Notes under the pieces: generated by a model | What the model was told of the DNA's origin: nothing | What the model saw: only the letters and a program-made list of their open reading frames with translations | Database searches by the model: none | Made by a program: the position numbers and the translations under genes | NCBI GenBank assembly: GCA_003427395.1 | Contig: BFEA01000084.1 | Location: forward strand, 2,137,108 to 2,160,100 | Direction: 5' to 3' | Length of the DNA stretch: 22,993 nt | Source: Chara braunii | Taxonomy: Eukaryota; Streptophyta; Charophyceae; Charales; Characeae | Shown: positions 11,282 to 19,076 of the stretch, in pieces | Position numbering within the stretch: position 1 is the first letter of the stretch | Layout of the letters: every line of letters starts with the position of its first letter

Positions 11282-11940
11282 TATGTGGACACTAAATATT
11301 TTAGTGGTGGTTCTCCCAGTCCCTGGGTTGCCCGACTGCTTAGTAATACACACATTCTTACCTGTCGGGTATCAGGGAGGAGGCACTAAGACTGAGGAGT
11401 CAAAAAAACCTCCCTCAAAAACCGGGTCTTTGCATTTTACAAAGGATAATAATGGGATTGTTTGTCCCAGTAGGGAACACCTCAATTACATAAAACAGGC
11501 TCTGACAACACTTAGTAGCTGATGTCCTTTTTGAAAGGGGACGTCTTTAGTCATAGGTAATCATTCTGCAGGTTACAGGTAAAGCAGCCAACACCTTTTT
11601 TTTTCCTCTAATTAAAGGAAATAGAGGGTCTCGTGTGATTGTCCCACACGAGCCCTCGACCACAGTGTTGGAAAAGGGCAGAATGGGCCCACACAGGCCC
11701 AGCAGGGAGCGGCCGAGCAGCACGGCGCACGCGGTAACGAAACGGTTCGAGGGGGTCGGGGCGGGGAGGCCAACGAAACGGTGCAACGCGGGCGGGACGG
11801 GCCGAAATGGCAGGAAGCAGGCGAGAAGGGGCCGACGGGTCAGGTCAGACGGGGTGTTGGGCGCTGCGGATGGTCACATTGGCCAGAGGGACATGGGAGT
11901 GACGTGGATGGGCGTTGAATGAGAGTTCGCACCTCCATGC
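11282..11940. other. Unassigned sequence with a small hairpin
   Basis: No gene was recognised. CTCGTGTG and CACACGAG at 11630-11652 form an 8-bp stem with a 7-base loop. From about 11690 the sequence becomes GC-rich, with two AACGAAACGGT words at ~11733 and ~11773. Confidence 0.4.
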
Positions 11941-11947
11941 GCGCACG

Positions 11948-12020
11948 CGAGAGAGAGAGAGAGAGAGACGGCGCAAACCATAGCAGGAAGGGGCAGAAAG
12001 GCCTCCATGGTCCACAGCGG

Positions 12021-12074
<54 letters not shown>

Positions 12075-12075
12075 T
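11948..12075. repeat. Facing (GA)n and (CT)n tracts
   Basis: A GA run (~11950-11968) is followed about 55 bp later by a CT run (~12025-12071). Because GA and CT are complementary, one transcript or single strand could fold the two tracts together. Confidence 0.8.
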
Positions 12076-12183
12076 CCTTTTGCATATATGCATATTTGCA
12101 TGGCTCGAGAGTAGAGAGATCGACATGTGTGAGCGAATGTCAGAGTGGAAAGGCGAAGGTATGAGCAATTGGCAAAGGGAGTC

Positions 12184-12184
<1 letters not shown>

Positions 12185-12248
<64 letters not shown>

Positions 12249-12410
12249 CCGTGTCAAGAAAAGAGGAAAAAAAAACAACAACGAGCACAACTAACCATGG
12301 CTGGGAGAAGATGGCAGCAGATTCCAGATGGCGAAGATGGCAACGGGAGATTTAGAACGGGAACTGGGGCGATTCACCAATTGCGGCCTCCCGTCATCTT
12401 TTCCTCGCAA

Positions 12411-12495
<85 letters not shown>

Positions 12496-12496
12496 N

Positions 12497-12547
<51 letters not shown>

Positions 12548-12566
12548 GTCTCTCTCTGTCTCTCTG

Positions 12567-12615
<49 letters not shown>
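12185..12615. repeat. (CT)n and (AC)n microsatellites with intervening unique DNA
   Basis: CT runs lie at 12185-12244 and 12412-12583, the latter with an N at 12496 and a few CTGTCT interruptions. The second passes into an (AC)n run to about 12615. The ~170 bp between the CT runs is unremarkable. The arginine/glutamate and leucine/serine frames here are artefacts. Confidence 0.9.
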
Positions 12616-12618
<3 letters not shown>

Positions 12619-13560
12619 AGTTTTATGTAAGTTTGTTTTCTTTCCTGTCGTTTGTCATTTCTCTGATTTTTTCTAAGTAGTTTGTTGTATGCCCAACCGA
12701 GCACCCTTAAGTAGTGCCAAACAGTCGGTGGTTCCTCGTTTGGAGTGCCTACTGCACTCTTATGGGGGCCGCTCGGTTCGGGATGTCTGTGTTGCCTATG
12801 GGTGATGCTGGATGTTCGTCGGAGTGACTCCCTGGCTCGGTGGGTCGTGGGAACCAACAGTCTGTGGCGTTCAATCGTGATGTGAGTAGGTCATGTGCTG
12901 CTTTGCTCCATGTTGGATGCGTGGATGTCCTCGTCTGCGCTCTGCCACTGCCCTGCTGCCTGTCCCGCTTGCTTTGCATGTGGTTCTTGCAGGTTGAGGG
13001 GTTCGCTGTGTGGTGTGACCGTGTTGTTGGTCTTGCCTTGCGCTTCGCTGCTCCGCTGCTACGCTGCCTTGCTGCCCATCCGCTGGTTGTTCCTTCAGTG
13101 TTTGCTGCTTGCGGGATTTGTTGGATGGCTGCCTTGTTGCTGATGCCTTGTGCTTCACTCCATGGTTGCCAGGTTGTTAGTCCGCTCGCCCTGTCGCCCC
13201 TTGCAGTGCCTTGTTGTGTTGTCTTGTGCCTCACGACACGGTTGTCGTGCTGCATGTCCTGCATGCCATGTCGTTCCTTGCAGTTGTTTTTGGCGCTGTG
13301 CAGCCGTGTTGCCTCTATTGTGCTGCCTGGTGCTCCACAAGGTTGCTGTCCGCTGCTATGCTATGAATCCCCCTCGGAGGCGGCCAAGCGCGGCGAAGAC
13401 CATGGGTGCCGCCAGGTCCACGACCCCGCGGACGTGTCCGCGCGACCGCGCGGCTTTGAGGCTGCGTGGCGGCCAGTGGGGAGGGGGGTCGGGGATTTGC
13501 GAAGCGCCATGGGGTGGTGCAAGCCCAGCCCCATCCCCTCAAACAAAAAAAAATAAAAAA
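12616..13560. other. A-poor, TGC/TGT-rich stretch with a spurious-looking Cys-rich frame
   Basis: From about 12890 to 13340 the plus strand is strikingly poor in A and dominated by TGC, TTG and GCC words. This leaves a 238-codon plus-strand frame open from ATG 12840 to 13556. Its product would be an unusual Cys/Leu/Ala/Val-rich chain that runs into poly-Lys. Overlapping frames in other registers are open as well. I regard it as a compositional artefact, not a gene. A GAGTGC/GCACTC hairpin lies at 12743-12759. Confidence 0.5.
13427..13442. repeat. Palindrome CGCGGAC-GT-GTCCGCG
   Basis: The 7-bp arms are perfect with a 2-bp centre, preceded by CGACCCC. A closely related palindrome preceded by the same CGACCCC occurs at 14133-14152. 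Confidence 0.8.
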
Positions 13561-13683
13561 TAAACATTTTTTGGGGGGGGGCGGGTTTGGCTGTGAACGA
13601 AGAAAATTGAAAAATGTGAACAGGTGTGTGAATCTTATGGAGGTTCCCGTATTGCTTTCGGGTTGCTTTGGCATTTCGATTCG

Positions 13684-13686
<3 letters not shown>

Positions 13687-13720
<34 letters not shown>

Positions 13721-13754
13721 CAAACACACACAAACACACACACACACACACACA
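13687..13754. repeat. (AC)n microsatellite
   Basis: AC repeats are interrupted by AAAC words. Confidence 0.9.
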
Positions 13755-14061
13755 ACCCCGACAGAAAAAATACTTTTTGTTTATATTCCTTGATTGTGTC
13801 TTTATTACAAAAAAAAAAAAAAAAAAAAAGTAAAAACGAAGAATACAAAGATCTGCCAACCAAAGATCCTTCCCCCCCAAAAAAACTTTTTTTTTAATTT
13901 ATTTTTCAATTTCTCTTCTCCACCTTTTTTGTTTTTTATTTTTTATAATTCTAAAAAATTATATTTTTCCAAAAAAAATTTTTGGGGTTGTAGGGCTTGA
14001 AAATCCCTACAACCCCTTTTTTTTTTTTTACTAATTATTTAATTCAGGAAAAATCGTGTAA
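13755..14061. other. A/T-homopolymer-rich sequence
   Basis: Runs of A (13809-13829) and T (~13887-13896 and ~14019-14030) alternate with short unique pieces. No gene or structured element was recognised. Confidence 0.6.
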
Positions 14062-14152
14062 GTTCATGTCCGCGGTGTGGCCGAGGCCAGCCACGGCTGG
14101 GGACATGAACACGGCCGCCCTCCAAGCTCGACCCCGTGGACACGTCCACGGG
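14062..14152 (+). other. Strong hairpins upstream of the hammerhead ribozyme
   Basis: GTTCATGTCC (14062-14071) pairs perfectly with GGACATGAAC (14101-14110). Within that arch, CCAGCC (14087-14092) pairs with GGCTGG (14095-14100). A second near-palindrome, CCCGTGGAC-AC-GTCCACGGG, occupies 14133-14152. Together with the ribozyme 100 bp downstream, this suggests that an RNA made from this strand would be compactly folded. Whether all belong to one element is inference. Confidence 0.7.
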
Positions 14153-14248
14153 TGTTTCATAGCTGCTATGTTCCGCTTGGGGACAGTCTGCCTTCAACAA
14201 GGGTCAAAAGGGTTCATGACCCAAACCATCAAATACAGAGATTCCACC

Positions 14249-14302
14249 GATTGTCGAGGGTTCAGCTTCCTGATGAGTCGGTGCAACTCCGACGAAACAA
14301 TC
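14249..14302 (+). ncRNA. Type III hammerhead self-cleaving ribozyme
   Basis: All invariant core elements are present in order. GATTGTC (14249-14255) supplies one strand of helix III and the GUC cleavage triplet. CTGATGA occupies 14270-14276. GTCGG (14277-14281) and CCGAC (14289-14293) form a perfect 5-bp helix II around the 7-base loop TGCAACT. GAAA follows at 14294-14297, then CAATC (14298-14302) pairs with GATTG as helix III. Between cleavage site and core, GAGG-GTTCAG-CTTC (14256-14269) makes a 4-bp helix I with one G-U pair and a 6-base loop. Helix III is the open one, so this is type III, the topology of viroid-like RNAs and plant retrozymes. Predicted cleavage is 3' of C14255. I see no LTR ends, PBS or second ribozyme copy nearby, so it may be a fragment or solo copy. 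Helices I and III are short; loop-loop contacts would be needed for activity. Confidence 0.88.
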
Positions 14303-14875
14303 TTTCATCATCTATTTATGTTTTTCAGTCTTTGCTTTGTTTATACTTATATTTGTTTCGGGTGTTGTTTTTGCATTGTCGTCGTTTGTCTTCTTGTTGT
14401 TTCCCTCGCTGCCTTACGCTGTTTGCTTGCCCATCTGTCTAGCCCATCTGTCTACCCCATGCCTTTCACCCAATGTGCTTTGTTGTTTTGTGCTGTTTGC
14501 CTGCCCACCCGCCTCCCCCTTGCCCTCCAACCTTTCACTGCTGCACGTTGTTTTGTGCCTTGTCGATTGTCTTATGTCGTCTTTTTTTGCCTCGTTGCCC
14601 TGCGCTGCGACTAGTTGTGAACTTGTGATTGTCTTTTGCTTTCCTTTTGTTGTCTTGTGGCCTAATGCCTTCGGGCCATGGTCCTGTGGTGTTGGTAGGA
14701 TTGGTGAAAGATAGAGGTCGATGTATGCACATCTGTTGCTTTTGTGTTGGGGTGTATGAGCCTTCTCCATACGATGTGGATCACTCTGCCTTCCAATGAT
14801 ATGACTTTTGGTTGCACTTTCAAGCGCAGCTCGCCGCTATTAGTGTCGTGGTAGCATCCTATTCTCATATAAAAC
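14303..14875. other. T-rich sequence downstream of the ribozyme, no gene
   Basis: Between about 14320 and 14660 the plus strand is rich in T and in TTGT, TGCC and CCTT words, much like 12890-13340. It leaves overlapping frames open in more than one register. None looks like a real protein. Confidence 0.5.
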
Positions 14876-14931
14876 AAACAAACAAACACACACACACACA
14901 CACACAAAAAAAAAAAAAAGAAAAAAAAAAA
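14876..14931. repeat. (AC)n and poly-A low-complexity tract
   Basis: AAAC/AC repeats pass into two A-runs. Confidence 0.9.
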
Positions 14932-15090
14932 GAACATTCTCTCGGCGCACCAAGTAACTCTCCAATCCCATCTCCTCCCCTGCGGATTAAGAGCTTTTTC
15001 AACATTGTGGTCCTCGCACTCCTGCTCACTGCTGTTCATGTTGTTGGAATCTTTGAAATCCACTCTCCTGTCTTCTCTTCTCTTCTTATC

Positions 15091-15486
15091 TCAGTAGACT
15101 GTACCGCCCAGATCCCTTTCTTCATCCCCCGTCTTCTGATTCCAACAATTCATATCACCATTGTCCTCTTCATCATCATGGTCATCAACATCATCATCAT
15201 CATCATCATCGTTATCATGGTCATCACCATTTTGAGATGATTCCAATGATTCATTATCACCATCACTATGACCATCCCCGGTCTTCTGATTCCAAAGAGT
15301 CATATCACTATTATGTTCATCATCATCATTCACATCATCATTAATATCATCATCATCCTCATTATCATGATTGTATCCCCCTGAACTGTGAATATTATCC
15401 CATCTGTTCCTCAGATCCACATCTTTCACTCTCAATAGCTTACCATCACCTTTTTGAGGCTGATGGCACTGAGTCTCCCCTTTCAC
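15091..15486 (-). CDS. Asp-rich open frame, possible exon or artefact
   Basis: On the minus strand about 130 codons are open, ending in TGA at 15091. The first in-frame candidate start is GTG, not ATG, so as a gene it could only be an internal exon. The start WDNIHSSGGYNHDNEDDDD and the repeated WNQKTGD motif look protein-like, but most of the rest is Asp runs encoded by an ATC/CAT microsatellite. The two WNQKTGD copies come from a ~149-bp duplication: TCTTCTGATTCCAA occurs near 15133 and 15281 on the plus strand. I cannot assign a function, and coding status is doubtful. Confidence 0.2.
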   Translation of the reverse strand: MKGETQCHQPQKGDGKLLRVKDVDLRNRWDNIHSSGGYNHDNEDDDDINDDVNDDDEHNSDMTLWNQKTGDGHSDGDNESLESSQNGDDHDNDDDDDDDVDDHDDEEDNGDMNCWNQKTGDEERDLGGTVY

Positions 15487-15511
15487 AGACTGTCAAGACC
15501 CATCCTACAGT

Positions 15512-15611
15512 CTTCCCCCGAATACAACGTACGGTCATTATAGCTGAATTTAGACCGAAAGATACGTCAAATTCGGCTATAATGACCGTACGTTGCATTC
15601 GGGGAAAGAAG
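15512..15611. repeat. ~100-bp near-perfect hairpin (foldback)
   Basis: The left arm 15516-15555 (CCCCGAATACAACGTACGGT, then CATTATAGCTGAATTTAGAC) is nearly the exact reverse complement of 15566-15604, with about three differences over ~39 bp. The loop is 10 bases (CGAAAGATAC, 15556-15565). Pairing continues weakly outward to 15512/15611. Size and shape would fit either a plant-style microRNA precursor or a tiny foldback transposon. Sequence alone does not separate these. I found no convincing flanking duplication. Confidence 0.85.
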
Positions 15612-15697
15612 GTAGTTCACACCCACAGCTCAAGGACCGCCCGTTCAACTCCATCTGATTCCCGCCGCCGCCGTTTCGTCAAAATATCCTTAAGGCT

Positions 15698-15920
15698 TTA
15701 GAAAAAAAAATAAAAAAAATCCTTAAGCTGCCAGAGGCCCAGATCTCTCTGCTGTTCCAAAGAATCTGTCCTGACGAATGTTCCTCGTTGTCGCTGACTC
15801 TCAATGTTCGTTCTTGCAGCTGCCGCCGCTTCCCAGTCCCCCTTGTCTGAGGCTACCTTCCACGGCGTAACCCACCACACTAGAACTGCCCATCCACAGT
15901 GATCCAGAGTGTTCTCCAGT
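15698..15920 (-). other. Short open frame without ATG, possible exon
   Basis: The minus strand is open for about 70 codons, reading for example WWVTPWKVASDKGDWEAAAA and RGTFVRTDSLEQQRDLG, then runs into poly-Phe from an A/T tract. There is no in-frame ATG; TGA precedes it at about 15920. It might be a relic exon. No family was recognised. Confidence 0.15.
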
Positions 15921-16150
15921 CATCGAGAGTGTTCTCCAGCATACCGGCGCCTACCTTCGTGAGATCTTACTCTCTCTCCTGAGTCCTCACCAGTGGCCAA
16001 CGGAATCCACGACACATAACGTCAACCTCTTTGTCCCAAAACGACCCATGATGTTCGTCCACCGTGCTCGAGAGTGTTCTCCATCATAGCGCCGGCGCCT
16101 ACAGTCATGACCTTGTACTCTCTCTCCTCACGCTGAAACCTCTCGAGTGG
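15904..16150. repeat. ~148-bp direct duplication
   Basis: GAGAGTGTTCTCCA, GGCGCCTAC and TACTCTCTCTCCT occur in the same order starting near 15925 and 16069. An extra AGAGTGTTCTCCA sits at 15906. The copies are clearly diverged. Confidence 0.75.
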
Positions 16151-16250
16151 CAAGCACGCGCCTCACGGGCCTAGAGCTCTCCCCCGGCGCCGCAACCCGC
16201 TTCGTCCTCCGGATCTCCTAACTTTCAACCCCCGTCGCTCATATTCAAGT

Positions 16251-16251
<1 letters not shown>

Positions 16252-16302
<51 letters not shown>
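16252..16302. repeat. 51-T homopolymer
   Basis: This is an uninterrupted T-run. It could be the complement of a retroposed poly-A tail, but no retrocopy is recognisable next to it. Confidence 0.9.
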
Positions 16303-16499
16303 CCGCTCTTCTGACGTATCAGGCCTAACGAAAAACAAACAAAAAGGGAACAGGACGGGGTAGGACAAGCGGTTATCAGGTCACATGTGATCGGGCTGGA
16401 TGCCAGATGCCAGCGACGTCAAGGATTGTTGTAGGGCTGAAGCAAACAAGAACAAAAACGGAAGACGTGGGATGAGAGAAGGTTAACAGATGTTTCTAT

Positions 16500-17240
16500 T
16501 TTCAGGTTATTTTCAGCTCCTTCAAACGGGTGTGAGGTACTTGGATGGGAAAACCTGAAACTACTTTCAGAAGCTTCAACCACTTCAGGTCATTTCAGAG
16601 GTTTCAGATTCCCAATTGAAACTTCTGTAATGACTTGAAGTGGCTGAAGCTTTTGAAGGCGGTTTCAGGTTCCCCCATCCAAGCATTTGGATGGGGGGAC
16701 CTGAAACCGCTTTTAGAAGATTCAGCCACTTCATATCATTTCAAAGGTTTCAGGTCTCCCCACCTGAAACTCCTGAAATGATATGAAGTGGATGAAAATC
16801 TGAAAGCGGTTTCAGAGGCTCTCATCTAACCATTTGGATGGGAGGACCTAAAACCTCTTTCAGACGCTTTAGCCACTTCAGATCATTTCAGAGGTTTCAG
16901 GTCTGTCCATCTGAAACTCCTGAAATAATATGAAGTGGCTGAAAATGTGAAAGCGGTTTCACATTCCCCCATCCAACCATTTGGATGGGTGGACCTGAAA
17001 CCACTTTCAGAAGCTTTAGCCACTTCAGATCATGTAAGAGGTTTCAGGTTTCCCCATCTAAAACTTCTAAAATAATATGAAATTGCTGAAAATCTGAAAG
17101 TGGTTTGAGATGCATCAATCCAACCATTTGCATGGGGGGACCTGAAACCGCTTTCAGAAGCTTCAGCCACTTCAGGTCTTTTCAGAGGTTTCAGGCCTCC
17201 CCACCTGAAACTCCTGAAATGACCTGAAGTGACCCACAAC
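16500..17240. repeat. 147-bp satellite with palindromic monomers, about five copies
   Basis: The TTGGATGG/TTGCATGG landmark lies at 16541, 16687, 16834, 16981 and 17128, a spacing of 146-147 bp. Within each monomer the first half (ACCTGAAACCGCTTTCAG, then AAGCTTCAGCCACTTCAGGT, CATTTCAGAGGTTTCAGGT) is answered by its reverse complement. The second half contains ACCTGAAACTCCTGAAATGA, then GAAGTGGCTGAAA and GAAAGCGGTTTCAG. Each monomer can thus extrude as a cruciform, and the whole array is a chain of inverted repeats. Degenerate related words continue at about 17310-17410 after an A-rich break. Confidence 0.9.
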
Positions 17241-17436
17241 AACGTTGAAATAAAACAAAAACAGGCAAAAACAATAAAGAAAAAAAAACATAAAATATGA
17301 CCCCCAAACCACCTGTAACTCATGAAATGGCATGAAGTGTCTTCGGTCATTCCAGTGATTTCAGACCTCTTCTAACAGACTTCAGGATCTTTCATTCTGA
17401 AATTTCAGGAGGTCGTTAACCACTTGTGCGTGAGAT

Positions 17437-17897
17437 ATGACCGAAGATGGACAGGACGAGCTCACGGGAGATCCAAATAGCAAGGGAGGGAGGCGACGGG
17501 GATGGAAAGGCCATGCAAAGTGGAGCACCGGGAACGATGATCGCGACAAATGGCGGGGAAGTGTCATCGGAGTAAACATCGATATGAGCAAGAAGGGGGA
17601 TCACAACAGAGGGAGGTCAAGATCGGGGAAGGCGGGAGCAAAAAGAGGTGCCAGACCGAGGAGCAGGATCATGATAGAAGGACATCGGGATCGGGGAAAA
17701 TAGGAGGATCAAGGATGGGTCAGAGGGAAGCAGCATTGGAGCAGACATTGAAACGAGCAAGAAGCGGGATCTGGATAAAGGGAGGTGGGGATCGGCCAGG
17801 CGGGAGGAAAAAGAGGTGCCAGACCGCGGAGCAGGGTCGGGATAGAGGAAGGTCGGGATCGAGGAAAATAATGGCCAAGAAAAAGGGAACGAAATGA
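17437..17897. repeat. 169-bp direct duplication in purine-rich DNA
   Basis: The blocks starting at about 17570 (GGAGTAAACATCGATATGAG) and 17739 (GGAGCAGACATTGAAACGAG) both continue through GCAAGAAG, AAAGAGGTGCCAGACCG, GGAGCAGG and GAGGAAAATA-like words. The G/A-rich strand leaves basic frames open (17437-17703 and 17550-17897), rich in Arg, Gly, Lys and Ser. The duplication reads in different frames, so I do not call a gene. Confidence 0.75.
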
Positions 17898-18125
17898 CAT
17901 TTTTCGGATGCACCACGTGTCACATAAATGAGAGCGGTAATGAGGAGGGGGAGGAAGAAGCCGAGAAAGAGGAAGGGAAGATGTCAGATGACGAAGCAGC
18001 GACGAGGAGGAAAAGAAAGAGGAGCAAAAGGAGGAGAAGCAGGTGAGGGGTGGTCGGCAGCGACCCATCGAAACAACAGGGAGTCACAATATCATACATC
18101 AGAAATGGTTCGTTAATGCATTTGA

Positions 18126-18170
18126 TTAACTGATTGATTGATTGATTGATTGATCGATTGACTGATTGAT
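18126..18170. repeat. (GATT)n microsatellite, insertion site of the LTR element
   Basis: GATT repeats end exactly where the LTR begins with TGTAGCGGAC. They are complementary to the ATCA array at 7691-8043. Confidence 0.85.
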
Positions 18171-18478
18171 TGTAGCGGACCTCTGGTTGGCCTGTGAGAC
18201 CAGCCCCTTGGCCCGTTCTCACAGGCCTGTGCTGTATTTGGGGTAGTTTAGTCCAGGCCGGTACCTCTGTCGATACCAGCCAGTCCAGTCTAGTCCCATC
18301 AGTCCGCTGGGTTATACCCAGCTGTTGTCTGTTTTCCGATTCATTCTACATTCGCACACTTTGGAGTACGTGCGTTGGAGTCTGACGTGGGAGCTGTGAT
18401 GTGCCATCTCGCTCCCCCTTCTTCCTCCATCTCCATCTCTATCCCCGACGGAGCACCACACCTGGTGGGTCCGCCACA
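18171..18478 (+). mobile_element. 5' LTR of a retrotransposon, 308 bp
   Basis: It starts TGTAGCGGAC and ends GTCCGCCACA. These are 10-bp terminal inverted repeats with one mismatch and the canonical TG...CA borders. A tRNA primer-binding site follows one base later, which fixes this as the upstream LTR of a plus-strand element. Inside are an 11-bp perfect hairpin (GGCCTGTGAGA 18189-18199, TCTCACAGGCC 18217-18227) and a 7-bp hairpin (GCTGGGT-TAT-ACCCAGC, 18306-18322). The latter contains a TTATAC that may act as the TATA region (inference). No second LTR lies in the window, so the element must extend beyond 22993 or be truncated. Confidence 0.8.
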
Positions 18479-18479
18479 C

Positions 18480-18490
18480 TGGTATCGGAG
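18480..18490 (+). other. Primer-binding site TGGTATCGGAG
   Basis: It sits one base after the LTR end and matches the plant LTR-element PBS TGGTATCAGAG at 10 of 11 positions, complementary to the 3' end of initiator-Met tRNA. Immediately downstream GGGAACGTTCCC (18492-18503) is a perfect palindrome. GAGTGGGA/TCCCACTC arms enclose it. Confidence 0.75.
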
Positions 18491-18626
18491 TGGGAACGTT
18501 CCCCGCTCCCACTCACCACCTCGCATAGTAGGGAAAACAACAAAACCCGATGCCACAGTTTTTGGCTGTTTTTTTGGCATATTTCGACGAAAACGAGGGA
18601 AGAGAAAAACTGCAGCAGGAGACTGA

Positions 18627-18930
18627 CACGTGGCGAAAAAAACACGTGCCATCACAAGCGCATGCACGCCAAGACCAAGGCCGCCGCACGTGCGCGCGCC
18701 CACGCTGCCCCGCTGCCCCCCCCCACCCCGCTCCCAGAATATATTATCAAGATCCGGGATTTTGTTGCTGCCGGGGTTTGAACCCGAACAGTTGTTGGGC
18801 TTGTGCATGCGTAGCTTTCCTTGTAACACATTCGCCATACTGTTTGTATGGCTTTATAGTGTGGCACGCTTCTGTTGAAGAGGTGCATGCTGCTGCTGCC
18901 TGCGCACGTGGCCATCTGCAGTGCCACGTG
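18627..18930. promoter_or_regulatory. Cluster of five CACGTG G-boxes
   Basis: CACGTG occurs at 18627, 18643, 18687, 18905 and 18925, several with the flanking GGC typical of plant G-box/ABRE sites. Random sequence of this length would be expected to contain well under one. It lies in the leader of the LTR element, just downstream of the LTR. Regulation by bZIP or bHLH factors is inference. Confidence 0.45.
18764..18840 (-). repeat. tRNA-like relic, possible SINE head
   Basis: On the minus strand TCGGG-TTCAAAC-CCCGG (18787-18771) forms a T-arm with a box B match (GTTCAAACC). About 50 bases upstream TGGCGAATGTG (18837-18827) partly matches box A. The acceptor strand GGCAGCAAC follows the T-arm, but no complementary 5' acceptor strand is present. 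It is thus not a tRNA gene; a tRNA-derived SINE fragment is possible. Confidence 0.35.
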
Positions 18931-18950
18931 GCAGCCTGCTCGGAAGATTG

Positions 18951-19076
18951 AAGACCCCCTGGCTAGGGGGCTGTGCTACTTTTTTTTTTTTTTTTTTTTT
19001 TACTATTTTTCTACTGTTGCAGTAACAGTTTCGCAGCAGCTCAAGATTCCCCCCCTAGCTAGGGGGCTGTGTGACT
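18951..19076. repeat. Duplicated palindrome around a T-run
   Basis: AAGACCCCCTGGCTAGGGGG followed by CTGTG (from 18951) and AAGATT, CCCCCTAGCTAGGGGG, CTGTG (from 19043) are two copies 96 bp apart. The second contains a perfect 16-bp palindrome at 19051-19066; the first has one mismatched pair (18955-18970). A T-run lies between them (18981-19000). Confidence 0.8.

Noticed and set aside
12840-13556. 238-codon Cys/Leu-rich protein
   Set aside because: It is explained by A-depletion of the strand; overlapping frames are open too and it ends in a poly-A-derived Lys run.
15686-15727. Tiny insertion flanked by TCCTTAAG duplications around an A-rich tract
   Set aside because: Only ~22 bp of A-rich sequence lies between; slippage or chance explains it equally well.
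17437-17897. Basic Arg/Gly-rich protein gene
   Set aside because: The two copies of the 169-bp duplication are read in different frames, and purine-rich DNA gives such frames by composition.
18764-18840. Functional tRNA gene
   Set aside because: The T-arm is good but no 5' acceptor strand complements the 3' strand, and the cloverleaf is incomplete.
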